Shown here piece after piece: positions 1 to 5,947 of a stretch of DNA of 11,769 nucleotides (its first letter is position 1; every line of letters starts with the position of its first letter). The DNA lies in assembly GCA_964599655.1 (NCBI GenBank), contig CAZRGV010000164.1, forward strand, positions 1-11,769. Reading direction: 5' to 3'. The notes below the pieces were generated by a model. That model searched no databases and had not been told where the DNA came from. It was given only the letters and a program-made list of their open reading frames with translations. The position numbers and the translations under genes are program-made. Origin of the DNA: CAZRGV01 sp964599655 (GTDB lineage Bacteria; Planctomycetota; Planctomycetia; Isosphaerales; Isosphaeraceae).

Positions 1-14
1 GCATTTCCCAAAAG

Positions 15-87
15 TAGTCCCGGAAGGAATCGAACCTTCGTTGCTCGGATGTAAGCCGAGAGTCGTGGGCCGCTGGACCACGGGACC
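15..87 (-). tRNA. tRNA-Val(TAC), last gene of the tRNA array
   Basis: The minus strand folds into a 73-nt cloverleaf. The acceptor arm GGTCCCG pairs with CGGGACT (one G-U), followed by discriminator A and no encoded CCA. The D stem is only 3 bp (GTC/GAC). The anticodon stem CTCGG/CCGAG encloses loop CTTACAT, giving anticodon UAC (Val, GUA codon). The T arm is GAAGG-TTCGATT-CCTTC. All stems pair well, so it looks functional. The D arm (GTCCAGCGGCCCACGAC) resembles that of tRNA-Glu, including the Glu gene in this same array, more than the usual bacterial tRNA-Val D arm. The identity therefore rests on the anticodon alone. Confidence 0.88.
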
Positions 88-132
88 ATGTGCGTATGCG
101 ATCGGTTCGTCAGTCGATTTCTGTTCCGCGAG

Positions 133-217
133 CGGAAGCCGTGGGACTCGAACCCACAAGCGGCTGGCGCCGCCACCCGTTTTCGAGACGGGCCCCCAAT
201 CCAGCAGGATGACTTCC
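133..217 (-). tRNA. tRNA-Ser(CGA), class II with long variable arm
   Basis: An 85-nt minus-strand cloverleaf. The acceptor GGAAGTC pairs with GGCTTCC (one U-G) and the discriminator is G, as expected for serine tRNAs. The anticodon stem CCCGT/ACGGG encloses loop CTCGAAA, giving anticodon CGA (UCG codon). A long variable arm with a GCGGC/GCCGC stem and a T arm GTGGG-TTCGAGT-CCCAC follow. The extra arm and G73 both support Ser. No CCA is encoded. It lies 45 nt upstream of the Val gene in the transcription direction. Confidence 0.93.
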
Positions 218-232
218 GTCGGATCGAACAGG

Positions 233-307
233 TTCCGGGGGCTGGAATCGAACCAGCGGCCTCCACGTTCAGAGCGTGGCGTCACTACCAGCAGCAACTG
301 CCCCGGA
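233..307 (-). tRNA. tRNA-Gln(CTG)
   Basis: A 75-nt minus-strand cloverleaf. The acceptor TCCGGGG pairs with CCCCGGA, with the U1-A72 end typical of Gln, discriminator A and no CCA. The anticodon stem CCACG/CGTGG encloses loop CTCTGAA, giving anticodon CUG (CAG codon). The T arm is GCTGG-TTCGATT-CCAGC. Two unusual points are visible: position 8 is C instead of the near-universal U, and positions 14 and 21 are C and G, which would extend the D stem to 5 bp and remove the usual 8-14 tertiary contact. It sits 23 nt from Gln(TTG), the other Gln isoacceptor. Confidence 0.9.
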
Positions 308-330
308 TCAAATTTTCGGCGTCCACTCGA

Positions 331-405
331 TTCGGGGGGCAGGAATCGAACCTGCGGACTCCTGGTTCAAAGCCAGGGATTTCTACCAGCAGAAACTACC
401 CCCGA
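331..405 (-). tRNA. tRNA-Gln(TTG)
   Basis: A 75-nt minus-strand cloverleaf. The acceptor TCGGGGG pairs with CCCCCGA, the discriminator is A and no CCA is encoded. The anticodon stem CCTGG/CCAGG encloses loop CTTTGAA, giving anticodon UUG (CAA codon). The T arm is GCAGG-TTCGATT-CCTGC. Like its Gln(CTG) neighbour it has C14 and G21 instead of two purines, giving a 5-bp D stem, but it keeps U8. The shared D-arm design suggests the two Gln genes descend from one duplicated gene. It lies 1 nt from tRNA-Gly. Confidence 0.92.
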
Positions 406-406
406 G

Positions 407-478
407 AGTGCCCCGCGGGAGTCGAACCCGCCTGGCCGGCCTGGGAAGCCGGTGCCTGGACCGCTCGGCCAGAGGCAC
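407..478 (-). tRNA. tRNA-Gly(CCC)
   Basis: A 72-nt minus-strand cloverleaf. The acceptor GTGCCTC pairs with GGGGCAC (one U-G), the discriminator is U and no CCA is encoded. The anticodon stem CCGGC/GCCGG encloses loop TTCCCAG, giving anticodon CCC (GGG codon). The T arm is GCGGG-TTCGACT-CCCGC. It has the well-formed 3-bp D stem GCC/GGC. U73 is a known glycine determinant. It is separated from Gln(TTG) by one base, so both must be released from a common transcript. Confidence 0.92.
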
Positions 479-599
479 CCGAATCGAACTTCAATCTTAT
501 GGAGACACACGAGATTCTCAACGCGTTCCCTGACGAGGAGACGCGCGGACTCGCAATGGATCAGACCAGTCGATCCAAGATGTCAAAGAGACTTCCGAA
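479..599. other. 121-bp gap in the tRNA array, no gene fitted
   Basis: No cloverleaf could be fitted on either strand. A T-loop-like string (GTTCGATTC, minus strand, about 481-489) lies at the edge of tRNA-Gly, but no T stem forms around it. A 6-bp hairpin (TGGATC 557-562 / GATCCA 572-577) is the only other visible structure. The gap is about the size of one tRNA plus spacers, so an eroded gene is possible but not shown. Confidence 0.4.
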
Positions 600-673
600 T
601 CAAGAAAGGCGGATTTGAACCGGCGATTTCTTGGGCCCCAGTCAGGCGGATTTCCAGGCTTTCCCACGTCCTG
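600..673 (-). tRNA. tRNA-Pro(GGG), structurally degenerate
   Basis: The 74-nt minus-strand stretch has tRNA-Pro spacing throughout: a GCCTGG D loop with conserved GG, a CCTGA stem leading into loop CTGGGGC (anticodon GGG), a 5-nt variable loop, and T loop TTCAAAT. Every stem is imperfect. The acceptor CAGGACG/TTTCTTG has one C-U mismatch and two G-U pairs. The D stem GGAA/ATCC has one A-A mismatch. The anticodon stem CCTGA/CCAAG has two mismatches and the T stem GCCGG/CCGCC has one C-C. C1-G72, typical of bacterial tRNA-Pro, is kept. It could be a decaying pseudogene or a tolerated aberrant tRNA. The type is certain only from spacing and sequence similarity. Confidence 0.6.
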
Positions 674-688
674 ATCCCCAACCGAGAG

Positions 689-761
689 TCGCCCGTGCGG
701 GATTCGAACCCGCCTCTCCGCCTTGAAAGAGCGGCATCCTGAGCCATTAGACGAACGGGCG
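689..761 (-). tRNA. tRNA-Glu(TTC)
   Basis: A 73-nt minus-strand cloverleaf with a perfect 7-bp acceptor (CGCCCGT/ACGGGCG), discriminator A and no CCA. The anticodon stem CCGCT/GGCGG encloses loop CTTTCAA, giving anticodon UUC (GAA codon). The T arm is GCGGG-TTCGAAT-CCCGC. The D arm GTCTAATGGCTCAGGAT matches the usual tRNA-Glu form. It is one of the best-formed genes of the array. Confidence 0.94.
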
Positions 762-793
762 AATGGATTCCAAACCAAGGCGCGGACGTTGAG

Positions 794-865
794 TGGGTCG
801 GGGGGCGCTCGAATCCCCGTCTGCGGCTTTTCAGGCCACCGCTACACCGTCTCAGCTACCGACCC
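794..865 (-). tRNA. tRNA-Phe(GAA), first gene of the tRNA array
   Basis: A 72-nt minus-strand cloverleaf. The acceptor GGGTCGG pairs perfectly with CCGACCC, with discriminator A and no CCA. The anticodon stem GTGGC/GCCGC (one U-G) encloses loop CTGAAAA, giving anticodon GAA (UUC codon). The T stem GGGGA/GCCCC has an A-G mismatch at 53-61, a position that is almost always G-C and closes the T loop; the T loop TTCGAGC is also atypical. It is promoter-proximal in the array, and an 12-bp inverted repeat lies just upstream of its 5' end. Confidence 0.87.
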
Positions 866-876
866 GTATCAAGGAA

Positions 877-909
877 CAAGGCCCGGTGACTGCGAGACAC
901 CGGGCCTTG
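877..909. repeat. Perfect 12-bp inverted repeat (strong hairpin)
   Basis: The arms caaggcccggtg (877-888) and caccgggccttg (898-909) pair perfectly around a 9-nt loop. The hairpin lies 11 bp upstream of the 5' end of tRNA-Phe in the direction of tRNA transcription. Neither flank has a strong T tract; the minus-strand flank is only T-rich (TTCCTTGAT). It could end a transcript coming from the right, separate the tRNA operon from its neighbour, or form the 5' hairpin of a plus-strand RNA that ends at 1178. Confidence 0.6.
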
Positions 910-1077
910 ACCAATCGCAACGATGGTTCGTGGCCTGGTGTCACAAGCGCCGTGAATCGGCGGGACGCAACGATGCCGATGGGGCATCAAAGGGCCCCAG
1001 CCCTTGCTGGCGAGCGTTGAAACAGGGGAACCACGAACGGAACATCGGAAACTCTCCGGTCGGCTTTGCGTTGGTTG

Positions 1078-1119
1078 GGCGAGCCGGCCTGGTGGTTTTG
1101 CCGGGCCTTTTGGCTCGCC
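1078..1119. repeat. Two-tier inverted repeat between the array and the pump gene
   Basis: The outer arms ggcgagcc (1078-1085) and ggctcgcc (1112-1119) pair perfectly. The inner arms ggcctgg (1086-1092) and ccgggcc (1101-1107) pair with one G-U, around an 8-nt loop, with a TTTT bulge at 1108-1111. It lies downstream of the pump gene stop and could help terminate the minus-strand efflux transcript, although no T run follows on that strand. Confidence 0.5.
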
Positions 1120-1145
1120 TTATGACCTTATAGACGCCTCGTGGC

Positions 1146-1178
1146 CGCGATCGGTTCACCCGAAATCGCGATTTTTTT
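1146..1178 (+). terminator. Rho-independent terminator, plus-strand orientation
   Basis: The stem CGCGATCGG (1146-1154) pairs with CCG-aa-ATCGCG (1160-1170), 9 bp with a 2-nt bulge and a 5-nt loop, followed by A and seven T (1172-1178). The polarity is clear: on the minus strand the run becomes A before the hairpin. It therefore ends transcription coming from the tRNA side towards the pump gene, 8 bp before the pump stop codon. It either ends an unrecognised plus-strand transcript or shields the pump gene from antisense reading. Confidence 0.65.
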
Positions 1179-1186
1179 GAAGGCGG

Positions 1187-4100
1187 TCAGGCTTCCAAGG
1201 GATGGAGTTCTCGGGCGGCGTCCTGGGTTGGTTCGTCCTCCTGTTGCGGCTCGGTCGGGGTTGACACGGGGCCCTGGCCGAAGAGGAGGTAGAGAGCGGG
1301 CAAGGCGAGCATGGTCAGGGCGGTGTCGAAGGCCATGCCGTAGACGACGACCGTCGCCAGCGGTCGCTGGACTTCGGCGCCGATTCCGGTGGAGAGCATC
1401 ATCGGCACGAATCCAAGGGCCGCGACGGTTCCGGTCATGAGGACCGGCCGGAGTCGGGCGAGGCTGGCTTGTTCGATCGCCTCGAACTTGGGCAAACCGT
1501 GGGACATGCGATCACGAATCGCGCTGACGAGCACGAGCCCTTCGAGCATCGAGGCGCCCGCCAGCGCCACGAAACCGACACCGGCCGAGATGGTGAACGG
1601 CTGATGCGTCACCCAGAGGCCGATGACGCCGCCCACCCGGGCGAACAGCACGCCACTGAAAATGACCAGGGCGTCGCGGATCGAGTGGAACGAAAGGTAG
1701 AGCAGGCTGAGCGTCAGGATCAGGGCGAGAGGAACGACGATGAGAAGTCGCCTCTCGGCACGGATCATATTTTCAAACTGGCCACCCCATTCGATGGTGT
1801 AACCCACGGGAAGGGTGATCTTTTCTTCGATTTTCTTCTGGGCCTCCTTGACGAAGGAGCCGACGTCGCGGTTTCGGACGTTTGCCTGAACGACGATGCG
1901 TCGTTTGCCCCACTCGCGTTGAATGGTCGATGGACCGCTGGATTCGACGAGCCTCGCCAGGCGGGTCAGGGGCAATCGCTGGCCGTTGGCGGTGGGGATG
2001 AGGATCTTGTCGAGGGCCTGCGGATCGTACCGGTACTGCTCGGGGAGCCGGATCATGAGTGGAAAGCGGCGTTCGCCCTCGCGGATTTCGCCGACGTTGA
2101 GGCCACCCACGGCGGCGATGGCGTCGAGGACCTGGCGGGCGGGCACACCGAAGCGAGACAGCGCCTCGCGGTCGATGTCCACCCGGAGAACCGGCAGGCC
2201 GGTGATCTGTTCGGTGCTGACATCGGCGGCGCCGGGGACCGTTTTGAGCACGGCTTCGATCTCGTGGGCTTTCCTGGTGAGTTCGTCGAGGTCGTCGCCG
2301 AAAAGCTTGACCCCAAGATCGGCACGAATTCCCGCGATCATCTCGTTGATTCGTTGCTCGATCGGCTGGCTGAAGACGACTTCCATTCCCGGCAGTTTCG
2401 CGACGACGGCCGCCATTTCGTTCACGAGCTCTTCCTGGGTCTTGGCGCGCTTCCATACCTCGCGAGGTTTGAGTGCAACGAAGACGTCACTGATCTCGAA
2501 GCCCATGGGATCGGTGGCGACCTCGGCCGTTCCGGTGCGGGTCCAGACGTGTTCGACCTCGTCGGGAAATTCTTCCATGAGGATCTTTTCGACCTTGGTT
2601 CCGTAGCGTTGCGACTCCTCAAGGCCGACGCTTGCTAGGCGGATCGTGTTGAACACGAGCGACCCTTCGTTGAGCCGTGGGATGAACTCGGATCCGAGGT
2701 GAAAGCCCATGATGGTGGTGACGTTGGTGGGGAGGCCGACCACCGAGAGGATGATGATGGGGTGCCCGAGCCCGAAGTGGAGGAACGGTCGGAAGAGCCA
2801 GTGCGCCGTTCGATCGATAAAGGTTTCCTTTTCCGAGGGATGTCTGGGAAGGAGAAACGAGGCCAGCGCGGGCATGAGGGTCAGAGAGAGAATCATCGAC
2901 GCGGCCAGCGCGAAGACGACGGTCAGCGCCATGGGCCGGAACAGTTTCCCCTCGACTCCCTGGAGAGTGAGAATTGGGAGATAAACGATCATGATGATCA
3001 ATTCACCGAACATGGTCGGCTTGCGAACCTCGATCGCGGCGTCGTGGACGATGTGGAGTTTCTTGCGGCCGTTGCGCTCGTGACCGAGGTGCCGGACGCA
3101 GTTCTCGACCATGACGACCGAGCTATCGACGACGAGGCCGAAGTCGATGGCTCCGAGGCTCATGAGGCTGCCGGCGATGCCGACCTTCTGCATCATGGAG
3201 ACGGCGAAGAGCATCGAGAGGGGGATGGCCGAGGCGACGATGATGCCGGCGCGAAGGTTTCCGAGGAAGGCGAAGAGGATCGCGACGACCAGGATGGCCC
3301 CTTCCATGAGGTTCTTCTCAACGGTGTGGAGCACGTGGTTCACGAGGTCGGTGCGCTTGTAAACGACGGTGACGTCCACGCCGGGCGGGAGGAGCTTGCG
3401 GACGTCTTGCATTGCCTCATCGATGGCCATGGTGACGTCGCGCGAGTTCTCGCCCATCCGCATGAACGCCAGGCCGAGAACGACCTCGCCCCGGCCGTTG
3501 GCGGTGGTGCCGCCGCGGCGGATCGCGTGTCCGATCTTGACGTCGGCCACGTCGCGGATGCGGATCGGAACACCTCGGACGGAACTGATGACGATATCCG
3601 CGATTTCGGGGATGTCGCGAGCCAGCCCGACGCCCTGCACGAGGTGGACTTCTCCGGCCTGTTCGATGGGTCCGCCTCCGACGTTCTCGTTGTTCTCGCG
3701 AAGGGCGCGGATCACGTCGTCGAGTGTGAGTTTGTACTTGGCGAGTTTGATGGGGTCGACGCGGGCCTCGAATTGCTTGGCCAGGCCGCCGAGGGTGTTG
3801 ATCTCGGCGATGCCCGGCACGCGTCGGAGTCGAGGCCGAACGATCCAGTCGTGCATCGTCCGCAGTTCGGTCAGGTCGTAGATGTCGCTGGTGAGGAAGT
3901 AGTGATAGATCTCGCCCAGACCGGTTGCGACCGGTCCCATGACGGGGCGTTCGATGCCTTGCGGCAACTGAACCTCGTTGATTCGCTCGTTGATCTGTTG
4001 TCTCGCGAAGTAGATGTTGATGTCGTCGTCGAAGATCGCGACGACCTGCGAGAGCCCGAACTTCGAGACCGATCGAACCTCTTGCAGCCCTTTCAGCCCA

Positions 4101-4321
4101 CCCAGCGAGAGCTCGACCGGATAGGTGACCAGCCGCTCGATTTCCTCGGGCGAGAGGGCGGGGGCCACGGTATTGATCTGGATCTGGTTGGGAGTCGTGT
4201 CGGGGAACGCGTCGAGCGGGAGCTCGAGGGCCGAGGTGACGCCGACGTAGACCAGAATCCCCGCCAGCAGGATAATGACAAAGCGATTCTTCAAACTGAA
4301 TGAGATCAGCGCGTTGAGCAT
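1187..4321 (-). CDS. czcA: Heavy-metal efflux RND transporter, CzcA type
   Basis: This 1044-aa inner-membrane proton/metal antiporter has the full length of the HME-RND family, which exports ions such as Zn, Co, Cd or Cu/Ag as a trimer with an adaptor and an outer-membrane channel. Visible features are TM1 (about 12-30), a periplasmic loop with the family string PDTTPNQIQINT (40-51), and central TM helices from about 340 to 490. The proton-relay motif DFGLVVDSSVVMVEN places acidic residues at D393, D399 and E406. A second porter loop follows (about 545-850), then C-terminal TM helices (about 858-1015). The segment QRINEMIAGIRADLGVKLFGDD (656-677) looks more like CzcA than CusA, but the substrate cannot be fixed. 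In the last TM block the usual 'AVLNG' string reads SMLEG (925-929). The start is the ATG 9 nt after GGAAGG. The adaptor gene ends 81 bp upstream, indicating one operon. Confidence 0.95.
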   Translation of the reverse strand: MLNALISFSLKNRFVIILLAGILVYVGVTSALELPLDAFPDTTPNQIQINTVAPALSPEEIERLVTYPVELSLGGLKGLQEVRSVSKFGLSQVVAIFDDDINIYFARQQINERINEVQLPQGIERPVMGPVATGLGEIYHYFLTSDIYDLTELRTMHDWIVRPRLRRVPGIAEINTLGGLAKQFEARVDPIKLAKYKLTLDDVIRALRENNENVGGGPIEQAGEVHLVQGVGLARDIPEIADIVISSVRGVPIRIRDVADVKIGHAIRRGGTTANGRGEVVLGLAFMRMGENSRDVTMAIDEAMQDVRKLLPPGVDVTVVYKRTDLVNHVLHTVEKNLMEGAILVVAILFAFLGNLRAGIIVASAIPLSMLFAVSMMQKVGIAGSLMSLGAIDFGLVVDSSVVMVENCVRHLGHERNGRKKLHIVHDAAIEVRKPTMFGELIIMIVYLPILTLQGVEGKLFRPMALTVVFALAASMILSLTLMPALASFLLPRHPSEKETFIDRTAHWLFRPFLHFGLGHPIIILSVVGLPTNVTTIMGFHLGSEFIPRLNEGSLVFNTIRLASVGLEESQRYGTKVEKILMEEFPDEVEHVWTRTGTAEVATDPMGFEISDVFVALKPREVWKRAKTQEELVNEMAAVVAKLPGMEVVFSQPIEQRINEMIAGIRADLGVKLFGDDLDELTRKAHEIEAVLKTVPGAADVSTEQITGLPVLRVDIDREALSRFGVPARQVLDAIAAVGGLNVGEIREGERRFPLMIRLPEQYRYDPQALDKILIPTANGQRLPLTRLARLVESSGPSTIQREWGKRRIVVQANVRNRDVGSFVKEAQKKIEEKITLPVGYTIEWGGQFENMIRAERRLLIVVPLALILTLSLLYLSFHSIRDALVIFSGVLFARVGGVIGLWVTHQPFTISAGVGFVALAGASMLEGLVLVSAIRDRMSHGLPKFEAIEQASLARLRPVLMTGTVAALGFVPMMLSTGIGAEVQRPLATVVVYGMAFDTALTMLALPALYLLFGQGPVSTPTEPQQEDEPTQDAARELHPLEA

Positions 4322-4402
4322 GGAGGAACCCTTCCGATTCGAAGAGGGTGGATCGTTCCGGTCGTTCGTTCGCGGTTGTCGGAGCGTGCCGAGGGAATCC
4401 GA

Positions 4403-5749
4403 TCAATCACCTGCGATTTGATCGCGAAGCATCTCGGCCTTGAGCAGAAACGATCCGGTTGTGACGACCTCTTGGTTCGGAGCGAGGCCCGAGAGCACCT
4501 CGAGCAATCCGGGTTCGTCGGCTTCGCGGGTCACGACGGGCTTCGGCTGAAAACGTGCATCGCCCAGGGGAAGGAAGACGACCTCATAGGGCCCAACGGT
4601 TTGAACGGCCTCCTTGGGCACGAAGACGGCCTTGCGCTCGGGCGCGATCTGAATCCTGGCTCGACCGAACTCGAAGGCTCGAAGGCGATCGCCGATGTTC
4701 TGAACTTCGGCGCGAACGCGGATGGTGCGGGTGGCGGGGTTGACGGCGGCATCGATCCAGTCCACCTTGCCTTGGAAGACGGGGGACTCGGTGCCGGAGA
4801 TGGTGAGCCTGACCGGCTGACCGATTCGCACTTCATCAATCTCGGATTCATAAATATCGATCCAGGCCCACATGTTCCGAATGTCGGCGACCACGAAGAC
4901 CCGGTCTGTCGGCTGTACAGCCTCGCCCGCGACGCAATGCCGCTCGACGACCACGCCTTCGATCGGTGAGACGATTTCGAGGATGCTGGAGGTGTCGGAA
5001 TCATGGGCGATGCGGGCGAGGTCCGAGTCGGTCAGGCCGAGATTCAGGAGCTTCTGACGGGTGTTGAACAGGGTTGCCTTGGCTTTGTTCAGATCGGCCC
5101 TGGCCATCAGCTCGTCCTTGAGCGGAGCGGCGTTGTCCTTGCGAAGCTCGAGGGTCATGTCGAGCGTTTTCTGGGCCAGCTCCACGATCGGAAGCGCGGC
5201 GAGATAATCGGCCTTGGCGGTCCCGACTTCCGCCGAGTCGATCGTCAACAGGGGATCACCCCGGTGATTCAACAAGCCTTCGTCGGCGATCACTTGATGG
5301 ACGAGGCCAGGAACGCGGGGACGAATCTCGGCGTAGCGATTGGCGTTGTAGGCAATTTCGGCGTTGCCAGTAATCGTGGGTGCGAACATGCGGCCGATGG
5401 ATCTCGTCGTTTCGAGACCGATTCGTTTGACCGTCTCCGTGGAGGAGAGTACGATCTCGGGCCAGGGGGGCCTGGCCGCCTCGATCGTGCCAAGGGTTCC
5501 GAACGCGGCGAGCACCGCGATTTGAGACTGCCCGAACATGGCACGTGGCAGTTGCGGTCCCTGGGGTTCGGTGGGCTCGGCGCCGATCTCTGGTTCGGCC
5601 GAGCTTGAGGAGGTTTCCCCCATTCCGCCTTCGCGCAAGCCCTGGGTCAGGTCGTTGATCCTGGCCCAAACCGGCGCCAGGTTGGGTCGAGCGAGGAAAA
5701 GCCCGAGTCCCACGACCGCAATGGCCACAACCGCGATCGTTCGCTTCAT
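4403..5749 (-). CDS. RND efflux periplasmic adaptor (membrane fusion protein, CusB/CzcB/HlyD family)
   Basis: This 448-aa adaptor links the RND pump to an outer-membrane channel. From the chosen ATG it has an N-terminal membrane anchor (about 3-20), then a long low-complexity segment (about 40-100) rich in S, E, P and G. It continues with the first half of the barrel-sandwich domain (IRPRVPGLVHQVIADEG, 142-158), an alpha-hairpin (about 173-250), the second lipoyl half (SPIEGVVVERHCVAGEAV, 261-278), a beta-barrel (about 290-370) and a membrane-proximal C-terminal domain. The reading frame can be extended nine codons to a GTG at 5776, but the ATG at 5749 is better: GGGAGG lies 11 nt upstream and the anchor then starts at residue 3. 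It is cotranscribed with the downstream pump. No His- or Met-rich metal-binding N terminus is seen. Confidence 0.92.
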   Translation of the reverse strand: MKRTIAVVAIAVVGLGLFLARPNLAPVWARINDLTQGLREGGMGETSSSSAEPEIGAEPTEPQGPQLPRAMFGQSQIAVLAAFGTLGTIEAARPPWPEIVLSSTETVKRIGLETTRSIGRMFAPTITGNAEIAYNANRYAEIRPRVPGLVHQVIADEGLLNHRGDPLLTIDSAEVGTAKADYLAALPIVELAQKTLDMTLELRKDNAAPLKDELMARADLNKAKATLFNTRQKLLNLGLTDSDLARIAHDSDTSSILEIVSPIEGVVVERHCVAGEAVQPTDRVFVVADIRNMWAWIDIYESEIDEVRIGQPVRLTISGTESPVFQGKVDWIDAAVNPATRTIRVRAEVQNIGDRLRAFEFGRARIQIAPERKAVFVPKEAVQTVGPYEVVFLPLGDARFQPKPVVTREADEPGLLEVLSGLAPNQEVVTTGSFLLKAEMLRDQIAGD

Positions 5750-5859
5750 AATGTCTTGATCCTCCCGCCGACGCACTCACGCACTCACTTCCCGAGAAGG
5801 AGGGGCCGATGCGCCGGCCTTGATCCGCGTGTGCCGATTCAATGCCTGGTGACAACCCG

Positions 5860-5878
5860 GATGCCTGCCGGAGGCATC
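5860..5878. repeat. 7-bp hairpin in the lipoprotein-adaptor spacer
   Basis: The arms gatgcct (5860-5866) and aggcatc (5872-5878) pair perfectly around a 5-nt loop. It sits in the 198-bp untranslated stretch between the lipoprotein stop and the adaptor start. No T run follows, so it is more likely an mRNA processing or stability element than a terminator. The rest of the spacer shows nothing recognisable. Confidence 0.4.
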
Positions 5879-5947
5879 ATCGAGCCGAAGGAGGCACGGT
5901 GCCGCGCGCCAAGGGAAGGGCGAGCCAGCCCGCGCGTCGGTGGCGGA

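Larger units (their letters stand above)
877..1178 (+). ncRNA. Candidate structured RNA next to the tRNA array (speculative)
   Basis: No convincing protein gene occupies 866-1186. The stretch has ordered inverted repeats on the plus strand: a 12-bp hairpin at 877-909; an 8-bp pairing GTTCGTGG (926-933) with CCACGAAC (1031-1038) enclosing three small hairpins (948-962, 972-988, 990-1005); a large hairpin at 1078-1119; and a Rho-independent terminator at 1146-1178. A plus-strand terminator with no plus-strand gene before it is the main argument for an RNA here. I recognise no tmRNA, RNase P, SRP or 6S signature. GC-rich DNA yields short stems by chance, so this is a hypothesis. A minus-strand 34-codon ORF (941-1045) preceded by GGAGAG is an alternative. 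Confidence 0.2.

Noticed and set aside
479..599. A ninth tRNA in the array gap
   Set aside because: A T-loop-like string exists at the edge, but no T stem, acceptor or anticodon arm can be paired around it.
941..1045. Minus-strand 34-codon ORF with GGAGAG before its ATG
   Set aside because: The ribosome binding site is fair, but the peptide has no recognisable feature and lies inside the inverted-repeat region; kept only as an alternative to the RNA hypothesis.
41..1133. Long plus-strand open frames over the tRNA array and its flank (for example 41-742 and 723-1133)
   Set aside because: They run antisense across well-formed tRNA genes; their recurrent G-[IV]-E-P-A-like and S-N-P-type strings are translated T-arm sequences.
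1163..1174. 12-bp palindrome aaatcgcgattt as a protein-binding site
   Set aside because: It is better explained as the 3' arm and start of the T run of the plus-strand terminator.
1469..4303. Long plus-strand open frames (1469-2638 and 2699-4303) opposite the pump gene
   Set aside because: They are antisense to a full-length, clearly recognisable RND transporter, have extreme Asp/Glu/His/Gly composition, and arise from the mirror frame of a GC-rich gene.
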